Counted from the stretch's first letter, positions 30,456 through 42,361 are shown. The stretch: DNA of 64,000 nucleotides from Flaccisagitta enflata (GCA_965153355.1 OZ231128.1:16678001-16742000); one strand, 5' to 3'. The notes: a model not told the origin generated them from the letters alone. Translations and numbers: made by a program.

Positions 30456-30639
30456 AGACATCGACTGACGAATTCAAGGAATGATGAGTGAGCTGGAATT
30501 GAAAAAGTTTTAATATAAATTCGCCCCTTCTGCGATTTATTGTGGCATCACTGTTTGCCAATTGCTCGTCTCGTGAGACTTAAAATGAATTTGTTTTACA
30601 TAGTAGCATTGATTCCGCCAAGTTAGGAACAGTACAGAA

Positions 30640-30886
30640 GAGAGAAAGAAGAAGACAAAGAAAGGAAGAAAGAAAGATAGAATGAATGAATGAATGAAAG
30701 AAAATATGAAAGAAAGAAAGAAAAAAAAGAAAGAAGGAAAGAAGGAAAGAAAGAAAGAAAGACAGAAAGACAAAAAGAAAGAAAGAAAGAAAGAAAGAAA
30801 GAAAAAAAGAGAGAAAGAAAGAAAGAAAGACAGAAAGAAAGAAAGAAAGAAAGAAAGAAACAAACAAACAAAGAAACAAAGAAACA

Positions 30887-30930
<44 letters not shown>

Positions 30931-30945
30931 AACAAACAAAAGACA
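30640..30945 (+). repeat. (GAAA)n microsatellite
   Basis: About 300 bp of GAAA with GAAC and GACA variants and an internal AACAAACAAACAAAG block that recurs at 31912. Confidence 0.97.
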
Positions 30946-31149
30946 GATGATGATCATGTATTTTCATTAAAAATACAGAGTGACAATAACGCGAGGCTCC
31001 ACAGGTTATTGGATTATAACAGTGCGTTAGAATAAGGCACAACTAGTCCAATACAGGTCATTGACTCACGCCAAGTAAAAAAAAAAAATCGTAACAGAAC
31101 CACGAGGGTTAACAGCAATTAGAATAAATAGATATGCACAGATAACCAA
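30946..31149. other. No recognisable feature
   Basis: Short spacer between the GAAA tract and the LINE fragment; no motif seen. Confidence 0.4.
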
Positions 31150-31818
31150 TTATTTGACTAAGAGAGGAGCAGGATTCAGCCAGTTTGGCTCCTTCCGAGC
31201 AGAAAAAATGCTAAAGGACGACAACAGGGCGGCTTTTGACATAGAATTGACGAGAGACTTCGTAACGGATTTCGCGTCATGGCAGCACCTATATGAAAAA
31301 CTCTTCAATCTGGCCTTGTTTGGCCCCGATAATTGACCACGAACGGACACTTCCACGGAAAACTATAGAACGGTAAAATTTTGGGATAGATCAGTAACAA
31401 GAGAAGAATATTTCTCCTCCTTATAATCGTGACTTTTTTCTATGTTTGTATCCCATGGACAAGTCAATTCAAATAAGATTGCCAGTCGAGCGTCTTCATT
31501 AAAAATAAACAAGTCAGGTTTCAGATTTGTCACAAGAACATTTGGAGGTATAGTACCTCCGTGCGGGGCCTGAAAACCATCCATATCAGAAAAAAGGACA
31601 AAACCATCGTGTAATTTTGGCCTAATGATATTTATCAGAGACATTAAGACAGAGTTGTGGCGCCAAGTATAACGACCTTGATCCAATGCAACGCCACAGT
31701 TGGATAAGACATGCAAAAGAGTCTGAATATTCCCACAGAAGGGGCACCTGTCATTTACACGCTTATCCCACCTCTTGAGGTTGTCAAGGGTGGGCAGGGT
31801 GTTTATTCCGGCATTTAG
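31150..31818 (-). pseudogene. LINE ORF2 C-terminal fragment (zinc finger and endonuclease-like region)
   Basis: Minus strand, about 150 residues from 31818 to the stop near 31363, continued after a frame break to about 31150. The start NAGINTLPTLDNLKRWDK precedes a CCHC-like cluster, CPFCGNIQTLLHVLSNC, a typical zinc-finger position in the C terminus of some non-LTR retrotransposon polyproteins. Downstream, KPDLFIFNEDARLAILFELT resembles the PD...E pattern of a restriction-like endonuclease; that is inference. The continuation VSVRGQLSGPNKARLKSF and SRCC-like RCCHDAKSV, ending ARKEPNW, fits the tail of the same polyprotein, so a frameshift or stop split it. The upstream RT domain is absent; the fragment is cut by a GAAA tract. 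Confidence 0.8.
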
Positions 31819-33066
<1,248 letters not shown>

Positions 33067-33169
33067 AAAGCGTTATCGTTTGATCGTGATCCGACAGCAC
33101 TTAAGCCTGTTCGCACAAAGCTGCGATGTTGATTGGCATAACGTTTTTTTCTTTATGGATCCAAAACAA

Positions 33170-33192
33170 AGAAAGTAAGAAAGAAAGAAAAA

Positions 33193-33272
<80 letters not shown>

Positions 33273-33290
33273 AGGAAAGAATGAACGAAC
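33170..33290 (+). repeat. (GAAA)n microsatellite
   Basis: About 115 bp of GAAA, separated from the previous tract by about 100 bp of unique sequence. Confidence 0.97.
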
Positions 33291-33445
33291 GAACGTGATT
33301 TAAAAGCATCGAAGGAATAAAGCTTGCCTTCTAGCAATGACGTGATTTACTGTACATTAAAAGAGAGACGCTGAGACACTGAGGCTAACACAAGGTGAGA
33401 ATGCAATTGAAACCGAAAATGACTCGAGTCTGATTTGGTGACGAT

Positions 33446-33622
<177 letters not shown>

Positions 33623-33624
33623 TT

Positions 33625-33705
33625 TTGCCTCACTTCTCCTGTCCAAATGCTCTGGGGACCTTAAAAACTGCCCCTGACCACCCGCACTCCTGGATTGCCC
33701 AGGCC
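33625..33705 (+). repeat. Family A, 3'-half fragment
   Basis: GCCTCACTTCTCCTGTCC, CTGGGGACCTTAAAAACTGC and CCCTGACCACCCGCAC correspond to the middle and 3' part of the long family A variant. The (GA)n tract replaces its 5' half. Confidence 0.7.
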
Positions 33706-33829
33706 CCATGCACCATGTACAAGCATGCACCATGCCCAATCGACGCGACACGAGCGATTTATCTCTTGAACGTTTTGGTTGGCTCTTGAATTTAGATCAA
33801 ATATGGGAAAGAAGAAAAGAATTTGGAAT

Positions 33830-34018
33830 CGACAAAACAAAGCCGGATACACGGACGGGATGGCAGGGTCCGTGATTTAGGGGTGCAGTCAAGTACTCTG
33901 GCAGGATCGGCGAAACGAAAAACGCACTAAATCGACAAATAAGACGGCCAAACGGATGGACTGACAAACGAACCTAGAAGTGGCTTACAGAGTCGCATGA
34001 CGGTGGCTAAAAAAAAAA
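33830..34018 (-). repeat. Family A element, diverged, minus strand
   Basis: AAAACAAAGCCGGATACACG opens the copy; GGCCAAACGGATGGACTGAC and ACAGAGTCGCATGACGGTGG with CTAAAAAAAAA close it. The middle is diverged. Confidence 0.75.
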
Positions 34019-34094
34019 TTGAAGATTGATGATGATTAATGCAGCCAAAAAGCAGTAAGAGTGTAAGACAAAGTGGGGGAATTTCAAAGAGAAC

Positions 34095-34221
<127 letters not shown>

Positions 34222-34262
34222 TGTGTCCTCAATTCCACAATCCACACTCTTCCACGAGCATA

Positions 34263-34423
34263 ATTTTTAGTTGCGGACACGCGACTCTACACCTTGCCGT
34301 GTCGGTCGGTCGGTTGGTAGGTCGGTCGGTATGTCGGTCACATTTTTGAATTCCGAGCGGTTTTTGCATTACTGCTCCTGCCCAACCGTCCGCGACTGGA
34401 TTGCCGTGTATCCGGCCTTGTTT
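34263..34423 (+). repeat. Family A element, full-length
   Basis: TTTTTAGTTGCGGACACGCG, CTACACCTTGCCGTG, a GTCGGTCGGTCGGTTGG run, TTTTTGCATTACTGCTCC, TGCCCAACCGTCCGCGACTG and GCCGTGTATCCGGCCTTGTT. Its sequence is the inverse partner of 10416-10568 and defines the short variant. Confidence 0.92.
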
Positions 34424-34545
34424 CTCTTTATGCTCGTATTCAATCTCAAAATTACACGCAACTCTTTAATCTGCTATGTCTGTCGGTCAATCCGAAACAG
34501 TTCTCAGCTTGTTTGGTCAGTGGGTCCGTTCATTCATGTCACTTA

Positions 34546-34735
34546 GCTGTTGAGTGTGTATAATTCAGTATTCAGAAAGATCTTTGGTTATCGTTGGTAT
34601 CAAAGTGTCACTACTTTGCAAGGTTTTCTAGGCAAACGTGGGAACAACTCGTTGACGTTTGAAAATCTCGTTTCTCTCACAGAACTCGTGAGAATCCATC
34701 GAATCTTTTGCCATACTATTTTCTCACTTGATTGA
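34546..34735 (+). pseudogene. LINE ORF2 C-terminal fragment (same family as 24103-24851)
   Basis: The plus strand encodes YNSVFRKIFGYRWYQSVTTL followed by QGFLG and ELVRIHRIFC. This corresponds to the region C-terminal to the RT of the 24-kb LINE and parallels the minus-strand fragment at 36040-36250 (NSVFRRIFGYRQFESIT). It begins in mid-domain next to a short unassigned block and has no start of its own. Confidence 0.8.
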
Positions 34736-34747
34736 ATTGTTTTTGCC

Positions 34748-34850
34748 TCTTTTTTGGGCACAGGGGGCAAATTCCATATGTATGTCCTTCCGTCTGTCCG
34801 TCCGTGTGTCTGTATGTACGTCTGTTCCCCCCCTCCCGCCTCCTAAGGCC
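34748..34850 (+). repeat. Family B fragment (inverted right end plus tetranucleotides)
   Basis: TTTTTTGGGCACAGGGGGCA, then GTCCTTCCGTCTGTCCG units and a C-run. The CCTGTAG block is missing. Confidence 0.5.
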
Positions 34851-34904
34851 AGAAACCTCAATCCCTATTGAAATACAGTTAAAGTTACAATGTAAACAAA
34901 AAAT

Positions 34905-35504
34905 AGTCACAAAAGCGTTAGATGGTCAGCGGTACCCGTGCCTGCCTAAGAAGGTTGTGCTTTAAGTTAGGGGAGGGAGTAGGGCAATGGCCCAGGAAGG
35001 GTCAATGACCTATGCTTTCACACATATGGGGAATTTTCTCGAGAACTCTCCTTCTTCTCCTTCTGGCAATCGTGATTTGGGCCTTTGGCCTGAGACTTAG
35101 GACTGGGATTTAGACCTCAAGGCTAGGATTTGGGCCTCAAGACTGGGACTTTAGCCTCAAAGCTGGACTCTAAGCCTCAAGGCTTGGTTTTCGGCCTCAA
35201 GGCTGAGATTTGGGACTTGATACTGTGATTTGGGTCTCAAGTATGAGATTCGTCCCTCAGAGATGGGATTTGAACCTTGGGGATGGGATTTGGGTTGCAG
35301 GCATGAGATTTTGGCCTTCAGGATAGGATTTGGGCCCGGAGGCTGGCATTTGGGCCTGGCGGCTGGAATTTTGGCCTCAAGGTTAGAATTAGATTCCAGG
35401 GAGGTGGGGGCGGATGGAGGAGAATAAGAAGGAGAAGAAGGATAAAATTTGCCATTTGTTTGAAAGCATAGGTCATCGAACCCTTCGGGCCGCTGCCCAA
35501 AAAG
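34905..35504 (+). mobile_element. Family B element, complete (GATGACC subfamily)
   Basis: Left end AGTCACAAAAGCGTTAGATG, GGTCAGCGGTACCCGTGCC, AATGACCTATGCTTTCACAC. The array has about 15 diverged 20-bp units (GGGATTTGGGCCTCAAGGCT). Right end GTTTGAAAGCATAGGTCATC, GAACCCTTCGGGCCGCTGCC and CAAAAAGG. Purine and pyrimidine tracts (CTTCTTCTCC and GGAGAAGAAGG) mirror each other inside the ends. Confidence 0.88.
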
Positions 35505-35667
35505 GAGTCCAATTTGTAAATTGAGTGGAAAAGGGAGACGTGAACCGTCAACTTGAAGACGCGGAATTTTGAAGTGATGAATATAGAGTAATAGTCCCCA
35601 AGGACCACAACAAAGCTGAAACAAACCATGTATTGCAGTGTTCTTCATGGTAGAACCGCGCAATTCA

Positions 35668-35830
35668 AAAAGATTTTTGGTCGCTTGGTAAGCGAATCTG
35701 TGAGGGTGTGTACGTCCGTCCGAAACACATTTTTTGGGATTTAACATTACTGACCCTGCCCACTCGCATCGCTGCACCGTCCAACCCCTGTTACTGTCCT
35801 TGCCCACCTATCTTACTACGTGATACAACT
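35668..35830 (+). repeat. Family A element, diverged
   Basis: TTTTTGGTCGCTTGGTAAGC with GTACGTCCGTCCGAAACAC, then CATTACTGACCCTGCCCACTC. The tetranucleotide run is almost lost. Confidence 0.6.
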
Positions 35831-36039
35831 ATCAAACTGCCGATCCGGAAATTAAAAGTCAGCCCGCGCCCCGGAACGTGATGTGATATATTTCATTGTT
35901 TATTCACACAATTGAATTTGCGTGGTACAAAAAAAGAAAACAAAACCAACAAACGCAAGACTAAATATTACAGACGATTAAAGAACAGAGAAAATATATG
36001 CACAGGAGAATCTGCGCTTCATGAGGATAATCATTGATA

Positions 36040-36250
36040 GAAACCAATTGTTCTTTCTTCTTCCAACATTTCCCAAGTGGGTCGGGCTAGAGAAAACTGA
36101 GGCTGTGTGATGCTTTCGAATTGACGATAACCAAAGATGCGTCGAAAGACGGAATTGTAGGCCGCTCGGATTTTACTTCGCTCTCGTCAGTCGTTAAAGA
36201 CAGACACCTCCATGCCACATGTGAGGATGGGGATGGAGTGATGCAGTGAT
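36040..36250 (-). pseudogene. LINE ORF2 C-terminal fragment, minus strand
   Basis: Translating the minus strand from about 36250 gives PILTCGMEVSVFND, a stop, then RAAYNSVFRRIFGYRQFESI and LARPTWEMLEEERTIGFYQ before a stop near 36050. It matches the family at 24103-24851 (PILTYGIEV) and 34546-34735 (NSVFRKIFGYRW). The stop and truncation show it is dead. The AT-rich DNA at 35870-36035 may be its 3' UTR. Confidence 0.8.
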
Positions 36251-36480
36251 GCAGGGATGCAATAGCGAAACTTTTTTCAGACCTTTTTGACCTCTGTCAT
36301 CTGGATCACCGTCCCCGCCCATCCTCGACGGGAAAAGTGTGTTTATTCGGGCTTACATGTATCACTACTAGTGAACTCTGCAGAATCAGAGAGAGCAGCG
36401 AACGTGAATGAGATAACTGGTTGAGGTGAGAAAGTTCGAAGGGAAGGAGACATAGCCAGAGAAAAAATGGTAATTCCAAA
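36235..36480 (+). repeat. Dispersed repeat E, copy 2
   Basis: CATCCTCGACGGGAAAAG, ATTCGGGCTTACATGTATC, CTGCAGAATCAGAGAGAG, GAACGTGAATGAGATAACTG and GGTGAGAAAGTTC match 20180-20320 in order. Confidence 0.75.
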
Positions 36481-36582
36481 CTAGAAATAGAAGTGCCACC
36501 AGCGATGTAGTGACTTAGTGTTTATCACTGGAGGATAGGTAAACAAGATGATTTCGGGAAACTGCCTCCATCCCAACAAAAA

Positions 36583-36717
36583 ACAAGGCCGGATAAACGG
36601 CTAAACAAGTAAACAGGTCGCATATGCGTGGGTAGGGACTGTGATAAACAAGACCGTCGGACGGACGGACGGTCGGGTCGGGTCGGGACGGGTGTAGAGA
36701 CACGTAGCACGCGACTA
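36583..36717 (-). repeat. Family A element, minus strand, tail interrupted by a TIR element
   Basis: AAACAAGGCCGGATAAACGG, GCGTGGGTAGGGACTG, a GGACGGACGGACGGTCGGG run and CACGTAGCACGCGAC. The usual GACTAAAAAGG tail is split: GACTA at 36717 is followed by an insertion, and TAAAAAGG resumes at 37314. Confidence 0.88.
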
Positions 36718-37313
36718 CACGGTGAACAACCTTCAAGTGGGGGAAAGTAAAAGCTAATTTCGCCTAAACAACTTAAGATATCTATAATTTAAAAGTTGCT
36801 CCTTGTAGGGAACTTCCTGACATTTGTTCCTCTTGCTTTGGTTGGTCAAAATAGAAAAACTGAAACAGCTAAAAAAATATGACCAAAAATGTGAAGGTTC
36901 CTCTCTAACCTCAAAAAAATGTTCATTGATTCTCAATCTAATTCAATTTGCGATAAAGAAAATGGCATGACTATATCAAGTTGGATAAAAAAAAACCTAA
37001 AAGGCATTCATGGTGCTTCGGGTAGAAACCAAGAATGCACCATTTGGTTCAACAATTGATGGAAGAATAAAGCAACACCATTTACCAGTTTCAAAACACT
37101 CAAGACTGAAAGTTGTTTTTTCAGCTATTCCTAGTTTTGGATATTTCAAAGATTTTGATATATCCTCTGAAGTATTTGAGCTAATGACCTCAGCTTTGGC
37201 TTATATCAAATGTCAGATGATTTTCTACAACACTGCAAAAGATGAAACATGATACTCTGGCAGTTTTGGAATCCTAAGCTTTTACTTTCCCCCACTTGAG
37301 CTTGTTCACCGTG
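36718..37313. mobile_element. 596-bp TIR element with TA target duplication
   Basis: The left end CACGGTGAACAACCTTCAAG and GTGGGGGAAAGTAAAAGCT matches the inverse of the right end AGCTTTTACTTTCCCCCACT with TGAGCTTGTTCACCGTG. TIRs are about 40 bp. TA lies at 36716-36717 and 37314-37315. A plus-strand frame of 80 codons inside has no recognisable domain, so the element is non-autonomous or its transposase is gone. Confidence 0.88.
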
Positions 37314-37523
37314 TAAAAAGGTCAATCCAACATTCCATCAGGAGAATTGACATGAAAACTGCCCAAAAACATAAATGCCGAAAAAGTAATTTATTACGGG
37401 CTAACCAAACTGACGGACCGAAAGGCCGACATTTTGGGTTATAAAGATGCATGCACGCAAGTGAAAATAATTGCTAGCAAAACCTTTGCTCTTTGCTCTT
37501 TGCCCTTTGTGGCATTGATCAAA

Positions 37524-37792
<269 letters not shown>

Positions 37793-38102
37793 GCTAAGGA
37801 AAAGCATGTCTGCTTACTCAAGGCTTCGTTCTTTATCTACTTTATTTGGATCAAAAAACAAAAAAATAAAAATGAAATACAACCATTGAGAGTCTTTCGC
37901 CATGAGTACTTCCATTGACTTTATACTTCTATCCCCCACTGTTCACTGACTAGCAACCAGCTTTGCAGTTTCAAAGCTCGTCCAGGGAAGCCACCAATCA
38001 TGAAAATCCAAAATCTTCTATATACAAGTCCTGCATACAAGTCACATCTTTTACAGTAGATAAAGCGTGAAAGCGACGAGTGGTCATGCTTTTATTTCTT
38101 TT

Positions 38103-38235
38103 TAGGTGCGACAAAGCACCTCTATAACTGGCTGTGTCCGTTGGTTGGTTGGTCGGTTGGTCTGTTGGTCTGTTGGTAACGCATTCGTTCGACGATCCAC
38201 ACCGTCGCACCTATTGGCCTACTTGGCCTTGTTTT
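38103..38235 (+). repeat. Family A element, short variant
   Basis: TTTAGGTGCGACAAAGCACC replaces the usual hairpin with a different one (GGTGCGACAAAGCACC). CTCTATAACTGGCTGTGTCC, a GGTTGGTTGGTCGGTTGG run and GCCTACTTGGCCTTGTTTT follow. Confidence 0.75.
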
Positions 38236-38600
38236 GCAAAATGGACCCATTGCAGCTGACGCAAAAAAGTTACCCACTGTCTACCTACGGTGATGTTTAT
38301 GAGCCATCATGAGAGTAACTTTCGATAAAGAGTATTGATTTGCAATTGTATCAAAGCATTTTTCGGCTTCCCTTTACTACCCCCACTAGTTATGATCATC
38401 AACGACGCCGCGCCCATCATGGACCAAATCCACCTGCCCCAATTGCAAATACGATATGCTAACAATGGCCAAAATAGAACCGGACGCTATTTTTTGATCA
38501 AGGATTGTTCAGTAACTAAAACAGATTAGCCCTTGAAATCCATAGTGGTTTCAAAGGGGGGAAGCGCCTGTTGGTGAAAATTTTCCAATGGCCTGGTGGT
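38236..38600. other. No supported gene
   Basis: Frames are short and lack motifs. Confidence 0.45.
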
Positions 38601-38604
38601 GAAA

Positions 38605-38645
38605 TACTATTTTGTCCCCATGGTGAAAAATTTTTTTTCACCATT
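38605..38645. repeat. Short hairpin TGGTGAAAAA..TTTTTCACCA
   Basis: CATGGTGAAAAATTTTTTTT followed by CACCAT forms a perfect-stem hairpin. A near-identical one lies at about 46980-47006, and the neighbouring phrase CCAATGG..GGTGAAAAT recurs there too. Confidence 0.7.
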
Positions 38646-38826
38646 AGGACAATTTCTAACCGAAAGTATTTCTATATCCTCAGAAGTCATGAGCGCCCAA
38701 TGGTGAAAAAGCATGGAAGTATTAATGAAGTTGCGACAGTCGAAACTGTGTTCATAAAAAATGAACGAAGTTGCGACGTCGCAACAACATGAAAAATGGA
38801 ACAACATCTTCTCATTTGACTGTCGT

Positions 38827-38831
38827 CACTA
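38827..38831. other. Left target site duplication, CACT(A)
   Basis: CACTA directly before or overlapping the left direct repeat. The same CACTA follows the right repeat at 44614-44618. The last A is shared with the first base of the repeat, so the duplication is 4 or 5 bp. Confidence 0.8.
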
Positions 38832-39111
38832 GAGATGAATGGCGCCATTGGCCATTCTCTCATTTTATCGGTCATTTCTCTTATTTTGGTTATTTTCCAT
38901 TTTATTATGATTTGCTCTCTCTCTCTTTTTATCGGTCACAAATATTCTCTCTCCCTGCGTTGATTTCGAATTTGCTTCAGTCTGATTAAAATCTTTCTTG
39001 GAAATCATTTCTCTCCTAAAATTAGCTTCGCTTATTTAGACAGATAAATCATTAGATAGATTTTGCTCTGCTCACCCCAGAATGACGAGCCCTCCTCGTT
39101 CATTCTGGACT
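38831..39111 (+). repeat. Left terminal direct repeat (LTR-like), 281 bp
   Basis: Starts AGAGATGAATGGCGCCATTG and ends CTCGTTCATTCTGGACT. AG...CT termini are inverse of each other but are not the usual TG...CA. Against the right copy I see one substitution (TTGCTTCAG versus TTGCTTGAG) and one single-base indel in a T-run. Confidence 0.92.
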
Positions 39112-39130
39112 TGGTACCAGTCGGGGCATT
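39112..39130 (+). other. Candidate primer-binding site
   Basis: TGGTACCAGTCGGGGCATT follows the left repeat with no gap. The TGG start fits complementarity to a tRNA CCA end. No specific tRNA match could be tested. Confidence 0.45.
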
Positions 39131-39401
39131 CCCTTCTGCGTGACCTCTGACCACTGGTTTTACCTTTTTTCCACCTACCAACCTTTCAATACCTTTTTTC
39201 GCTGGTAAAACAAACAATTTCATCTCCATCAAGCTCATCTTCACGTTTCCTACGTCATTCTCTCGATTTAAAATTGAAAGCGACTTTAACTCTATCTCGT
39301 AGTGTTTGACTCCTGTCTCTTGACAAATAACTTCTGTCTCTCGACAAGTAACTTCTGTCTCACGCCACCGGATTAGTTTAGCGTTCACCATTCAATCGAA
39401 A
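39112..39401 (+). other. Leader of the LTR-like element
   Basis: C/T-rich leader with a threefold tandem repeat of about 21 bp at 39312-39365 (ACTTCTGTCTCTCGACAAGT type) shortly before the start codon. Confidence 0.7.
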
Positions 39402-40871
39402 ATGACGGATTCGCAATTTTTCCGTTGCCGTGCCGACGATATGGACAAGTATATCGCCGGGGTTTCACTTTTGGAACAACAAGTGCATCAACTGTCGGCT
39501 GAATTGGAGAAAGAGCGTGAAAATGTGAGGATAATGTATGACGATAATGTTAATAATCAACAAATTTTTGTCATCGTGGCTGGATGGTTGATTGGATTGT
39601 CGACTTTGTATCGTGACTTTATGCGTTGTCGATCCGTTGAGACTTGGGCCTGTTTTGAAAAAAATATGGAATCCACTTTTAAAGAAGTGGATTACTCATG
39701 GATTCGTCCTTTTGTCCTGTCTCATCATCCTGCCAACGCATCAAAACACTCAGCGATGCCCACTCCAGCGAAATCGGGATTACCAATAAAAGCGGCTCTC
39801 GCCGTCGGAAAAAAGTCGCAAAAAATCGAAGAATCTTCAGAACTTCGACTTTTTTCCAAACCAGACTCATCTTCTCTTCCTCAACCATCGTCTTTCCCCT
39901 CCACTTCCTCATCACGTGGACCCGGCGTCGTTTCCGGCGATAAAAATGTTGCGCCACAGCGTCACCCGCCGCCACCGCCGCGTCAGCCGCCGCCGCCACC
40001 GCCGCGTCAGCCACCGCCGCAGCAGCCGCCGCCGCAGCGTCAGCCACCGCCGCCACCGCCGCAGCAGCCGCCGCCACAGCGTCAGCCGTCGCCGCCACAG
40101 CCGCCGCCACAGCCGCCGCCACAGCGTCAGCCGCCGCCGCAGCCGCCGCCGCGTCAGTCGCCGCCGCAGCAGCCGCCGCCGCCATAAGCGCCGCCGCCTC
40201 CGCCGCCGCATCGGTCCACTACCGGCATCGCAAAATCCAAAATCTGTTTGCGGCACATGCCATCATCGTACTTATCATCTTCTTCCGAAGAATCGGAGGA
40301 GGAGGAGGAGGGCAGTGATTTTTGGATTTGTTCCATTTGTGGAGCCGAGTGCATTTGCGGAAGTGGTGATGAGGAGGAAAACGAGGATGGTGGGGATGAA
40401 GATGACACTGAGGAGTCCTATGAGGATGATGACGAGGAGGAGTACTCTCAGGAGGATGGAGAGGAGGAGTACTCTCAGGAGGATGAAGAGGAGGAGTACT
40501 CTCAGGATGACGACGAGGAGGAGTACTCTGAGGAAGATGTCGGTGAGGAGGAGCCTTATCAGGAAGATGACAGTGAGGAAGGGCACTATGTTGGTGCCAT
40601 TTGCGAGGAAGGAGATACCGGAAGTGAGGATAGTGAGGACCAGTGGAGTGGTAGTGGAGACTCGGGAAGCAGCGGGAGGCGCAGATACCGCCATCGGCGA
40701 CGTAGGGGCAAAAATAAAGTTGCTCCATCTCTGCCGTCTCTACCGCCATATTCTTCTGCTCTACCGCCGGATTCTTCTGCTCCATCGCTCTCACTCCCGC
40801 TCGTGGTGCAGATAGTGGAGGACTGGACTCGTCAAATGAAGCACCAAATGCCTTCATTTTTTGGGACTTGA
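39402..40871 (+). CDS. Unfamiliar 489-codon frame of the LTR-like element, interrupted by one in-frame TAA
   Basis: ATG at 39402 opens a frame to a TAA at 40185-40187 (261 codons). The same frame continues without another stop to the TGA at 40871. Codons 1-60 include a coiled-coil-prone stretch (LLEQQVHQLSAELEKERENV). A hydrophobic patch follows (QIFVIVAGWLIGLSTLY). Codons 100-185 are basic and serine-rich. Codons 186-270 are a low-complexity PPPPRQ/PPPQQ repeat that carries on after the TAA as PPPPPPHRS. Codons 285-460 are strongly acidic, with a cysteine cluster CSICGAECIC (codons 310-319) and four EEEYSQED-type repeats, then an RRRYRHRRRRGK basic patch. The Gag position suggests a structural protein, but no capsid or zinc-knuckle signature is visible. 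It may instead be a captured host gene. The TAA could be a nonsense mutation, a readthrough site or an assembly error. Confidence 0.6.
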
Positions 40872-40919
40872 CACGGACAAATGTAATTACACCCTCAATA
40901 TGGGTGTAATTTCGGCCAC

Positions 40920-41145
40920 TTCTAAATTTTGCCGACAATTTTGCTCCGTTCCCCCCTCTACATCTCCGCTCCATCTCCTCTGCTCCATCTCCTCCGCTCC
41001 ATCTCCTCCGCTCCATCTCCTCCGCTCCATCTCCTCCGCCCCATCTCCTCCGCTCTATCTCCTCCCCTCCGTTTCCTCCTCTCCATCTCCTCTACTCCAT
41101 CTCCTCCACTTCCCCCCTCCTCTCCATCCTCTCCACTACCCCCTT
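40920..41145 (+). repeat. (CTCCATCTCCTCCG)n-type C/T repeat in the LTR-like element
   Basis: About 15 units of CTCCATCTCCTCCGCTCCAT. It lies just downstream of the reading frame. Confidence 0.9.
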
Positions 41146-42355
41146 TTTCTTTGACTTTCTTTCCCCCCCCCTCGTCTTTCTTCGAAAATATTGATAGTTG
41201 CGATGTTTTGGCGTTGATGCTTAGGCTTCAAGCATTGTCCCACATTTTGCGTCTCTCATCGAGCACAACCTCTGGATTAACTTTGTGATCTCCATGATTT
41301 CCAATCATATGTATACTCATCGTCATCGTTGTCGTCGCCATTGTCGTCGTCTCTGCACAGTGATTCGTTGGGCACGGTGCAATACGATAATCGGGAGTTG
41401 AGAACCAAAGTGTTATCTTGGTAGGTGTGGGTGATGAAAGTGGTGGATAATCTCAACGCCATTTTTCGCCTCTCAATTATTTTTGTTCATCTTCTTCATC
41501 TTTCTCTTCATCTTCTTCCTCATCTTCTGTTTGAAGGTGATGGAGATGCCGATGGGTCGATAATCTTGTCGTTCATTCGTCGATGCGTCAGCCTCGGTAT
41601 TGTCCCACATCGTGTGTCATCTCTTTCTTCATCTTCATCTTCATCTTCATCTCAACTCGATTCTATTGTGTCATAACTGTCCTACGACTTCTCCGTGTAT
41701 AACAGCCACGTTTCGCCCTCTTCTTCATCGCCGATTTATATTGACTAACCAGAGACGAGTTTTTGTTGTTTCCATGACGTAACAAGCGCTGCAGCACGCG
41801 CATTGGATTACTTCCGGTCTTCGCAGGAAGGGGGAGACGTCCTCCGCTTCTCAGCCGCGCCCACGACGTGGCGTCGGTTCCTCGCGCTCTGATTGGTGGA
41901 AATCCTATCTTCCGACGTCGAATCCAAATTCACGACGGTGTAGCGTGTTTTCTCCTCCTCCTCCTCCTCCTCCTCCTTCGGAACTCGATTTGGATAAAGG
42001 GAGAAAGATTCTCCGCGGTCGACTACGATTTCCGGCAATACTCGAAAATAGGGTCGACTTTCACGCGCTTGTTTGGCGTCTCCATGGCAACGACTAATGC
42101 GTCTTTGGGTTTTGCGTCTTGATAATTGGTGGATTGAGGAGGTGACTGAGAGAAATGTTATGACAGTATTTGGCGTTGGTGATGGGAATGAATGTAGTTG
42201 ATGGTCTCGACGGTGACTTACAGCATTTTGCCGGTGGAACTGATAAATTTCGGATCTGCAACATCTTTCATCAATGAGTATAACGAAGATAACGACGATT
42301 GTTGGAGATGAGGGAATAACATGAATTCTGAAAAAAAAAAAAAATCGCTATACTG
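41146..42355. other. Interior of the LTR-like element, non-coding as far as seen
   Basis: Includes (TCATCT)n and (CTC)n tracts and two similar phrases (GTTGATGCTTAGGCTTCAAG at 41211 and GCATTGTCCCAC / TATTGTCCCACATCGTG at 41598). A third, diverged form lies at 43112. No domain is recognised. Confidence 0.5.
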
Positions 42356-42361
42356 AGTAAC

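Noticed and set aside
39679-40185. 168-codon Ala-rich minus-strand frame
   Set aside because: It is the antisense shadow of the CCGCCG proline-repeat region of the plus-strand frame.
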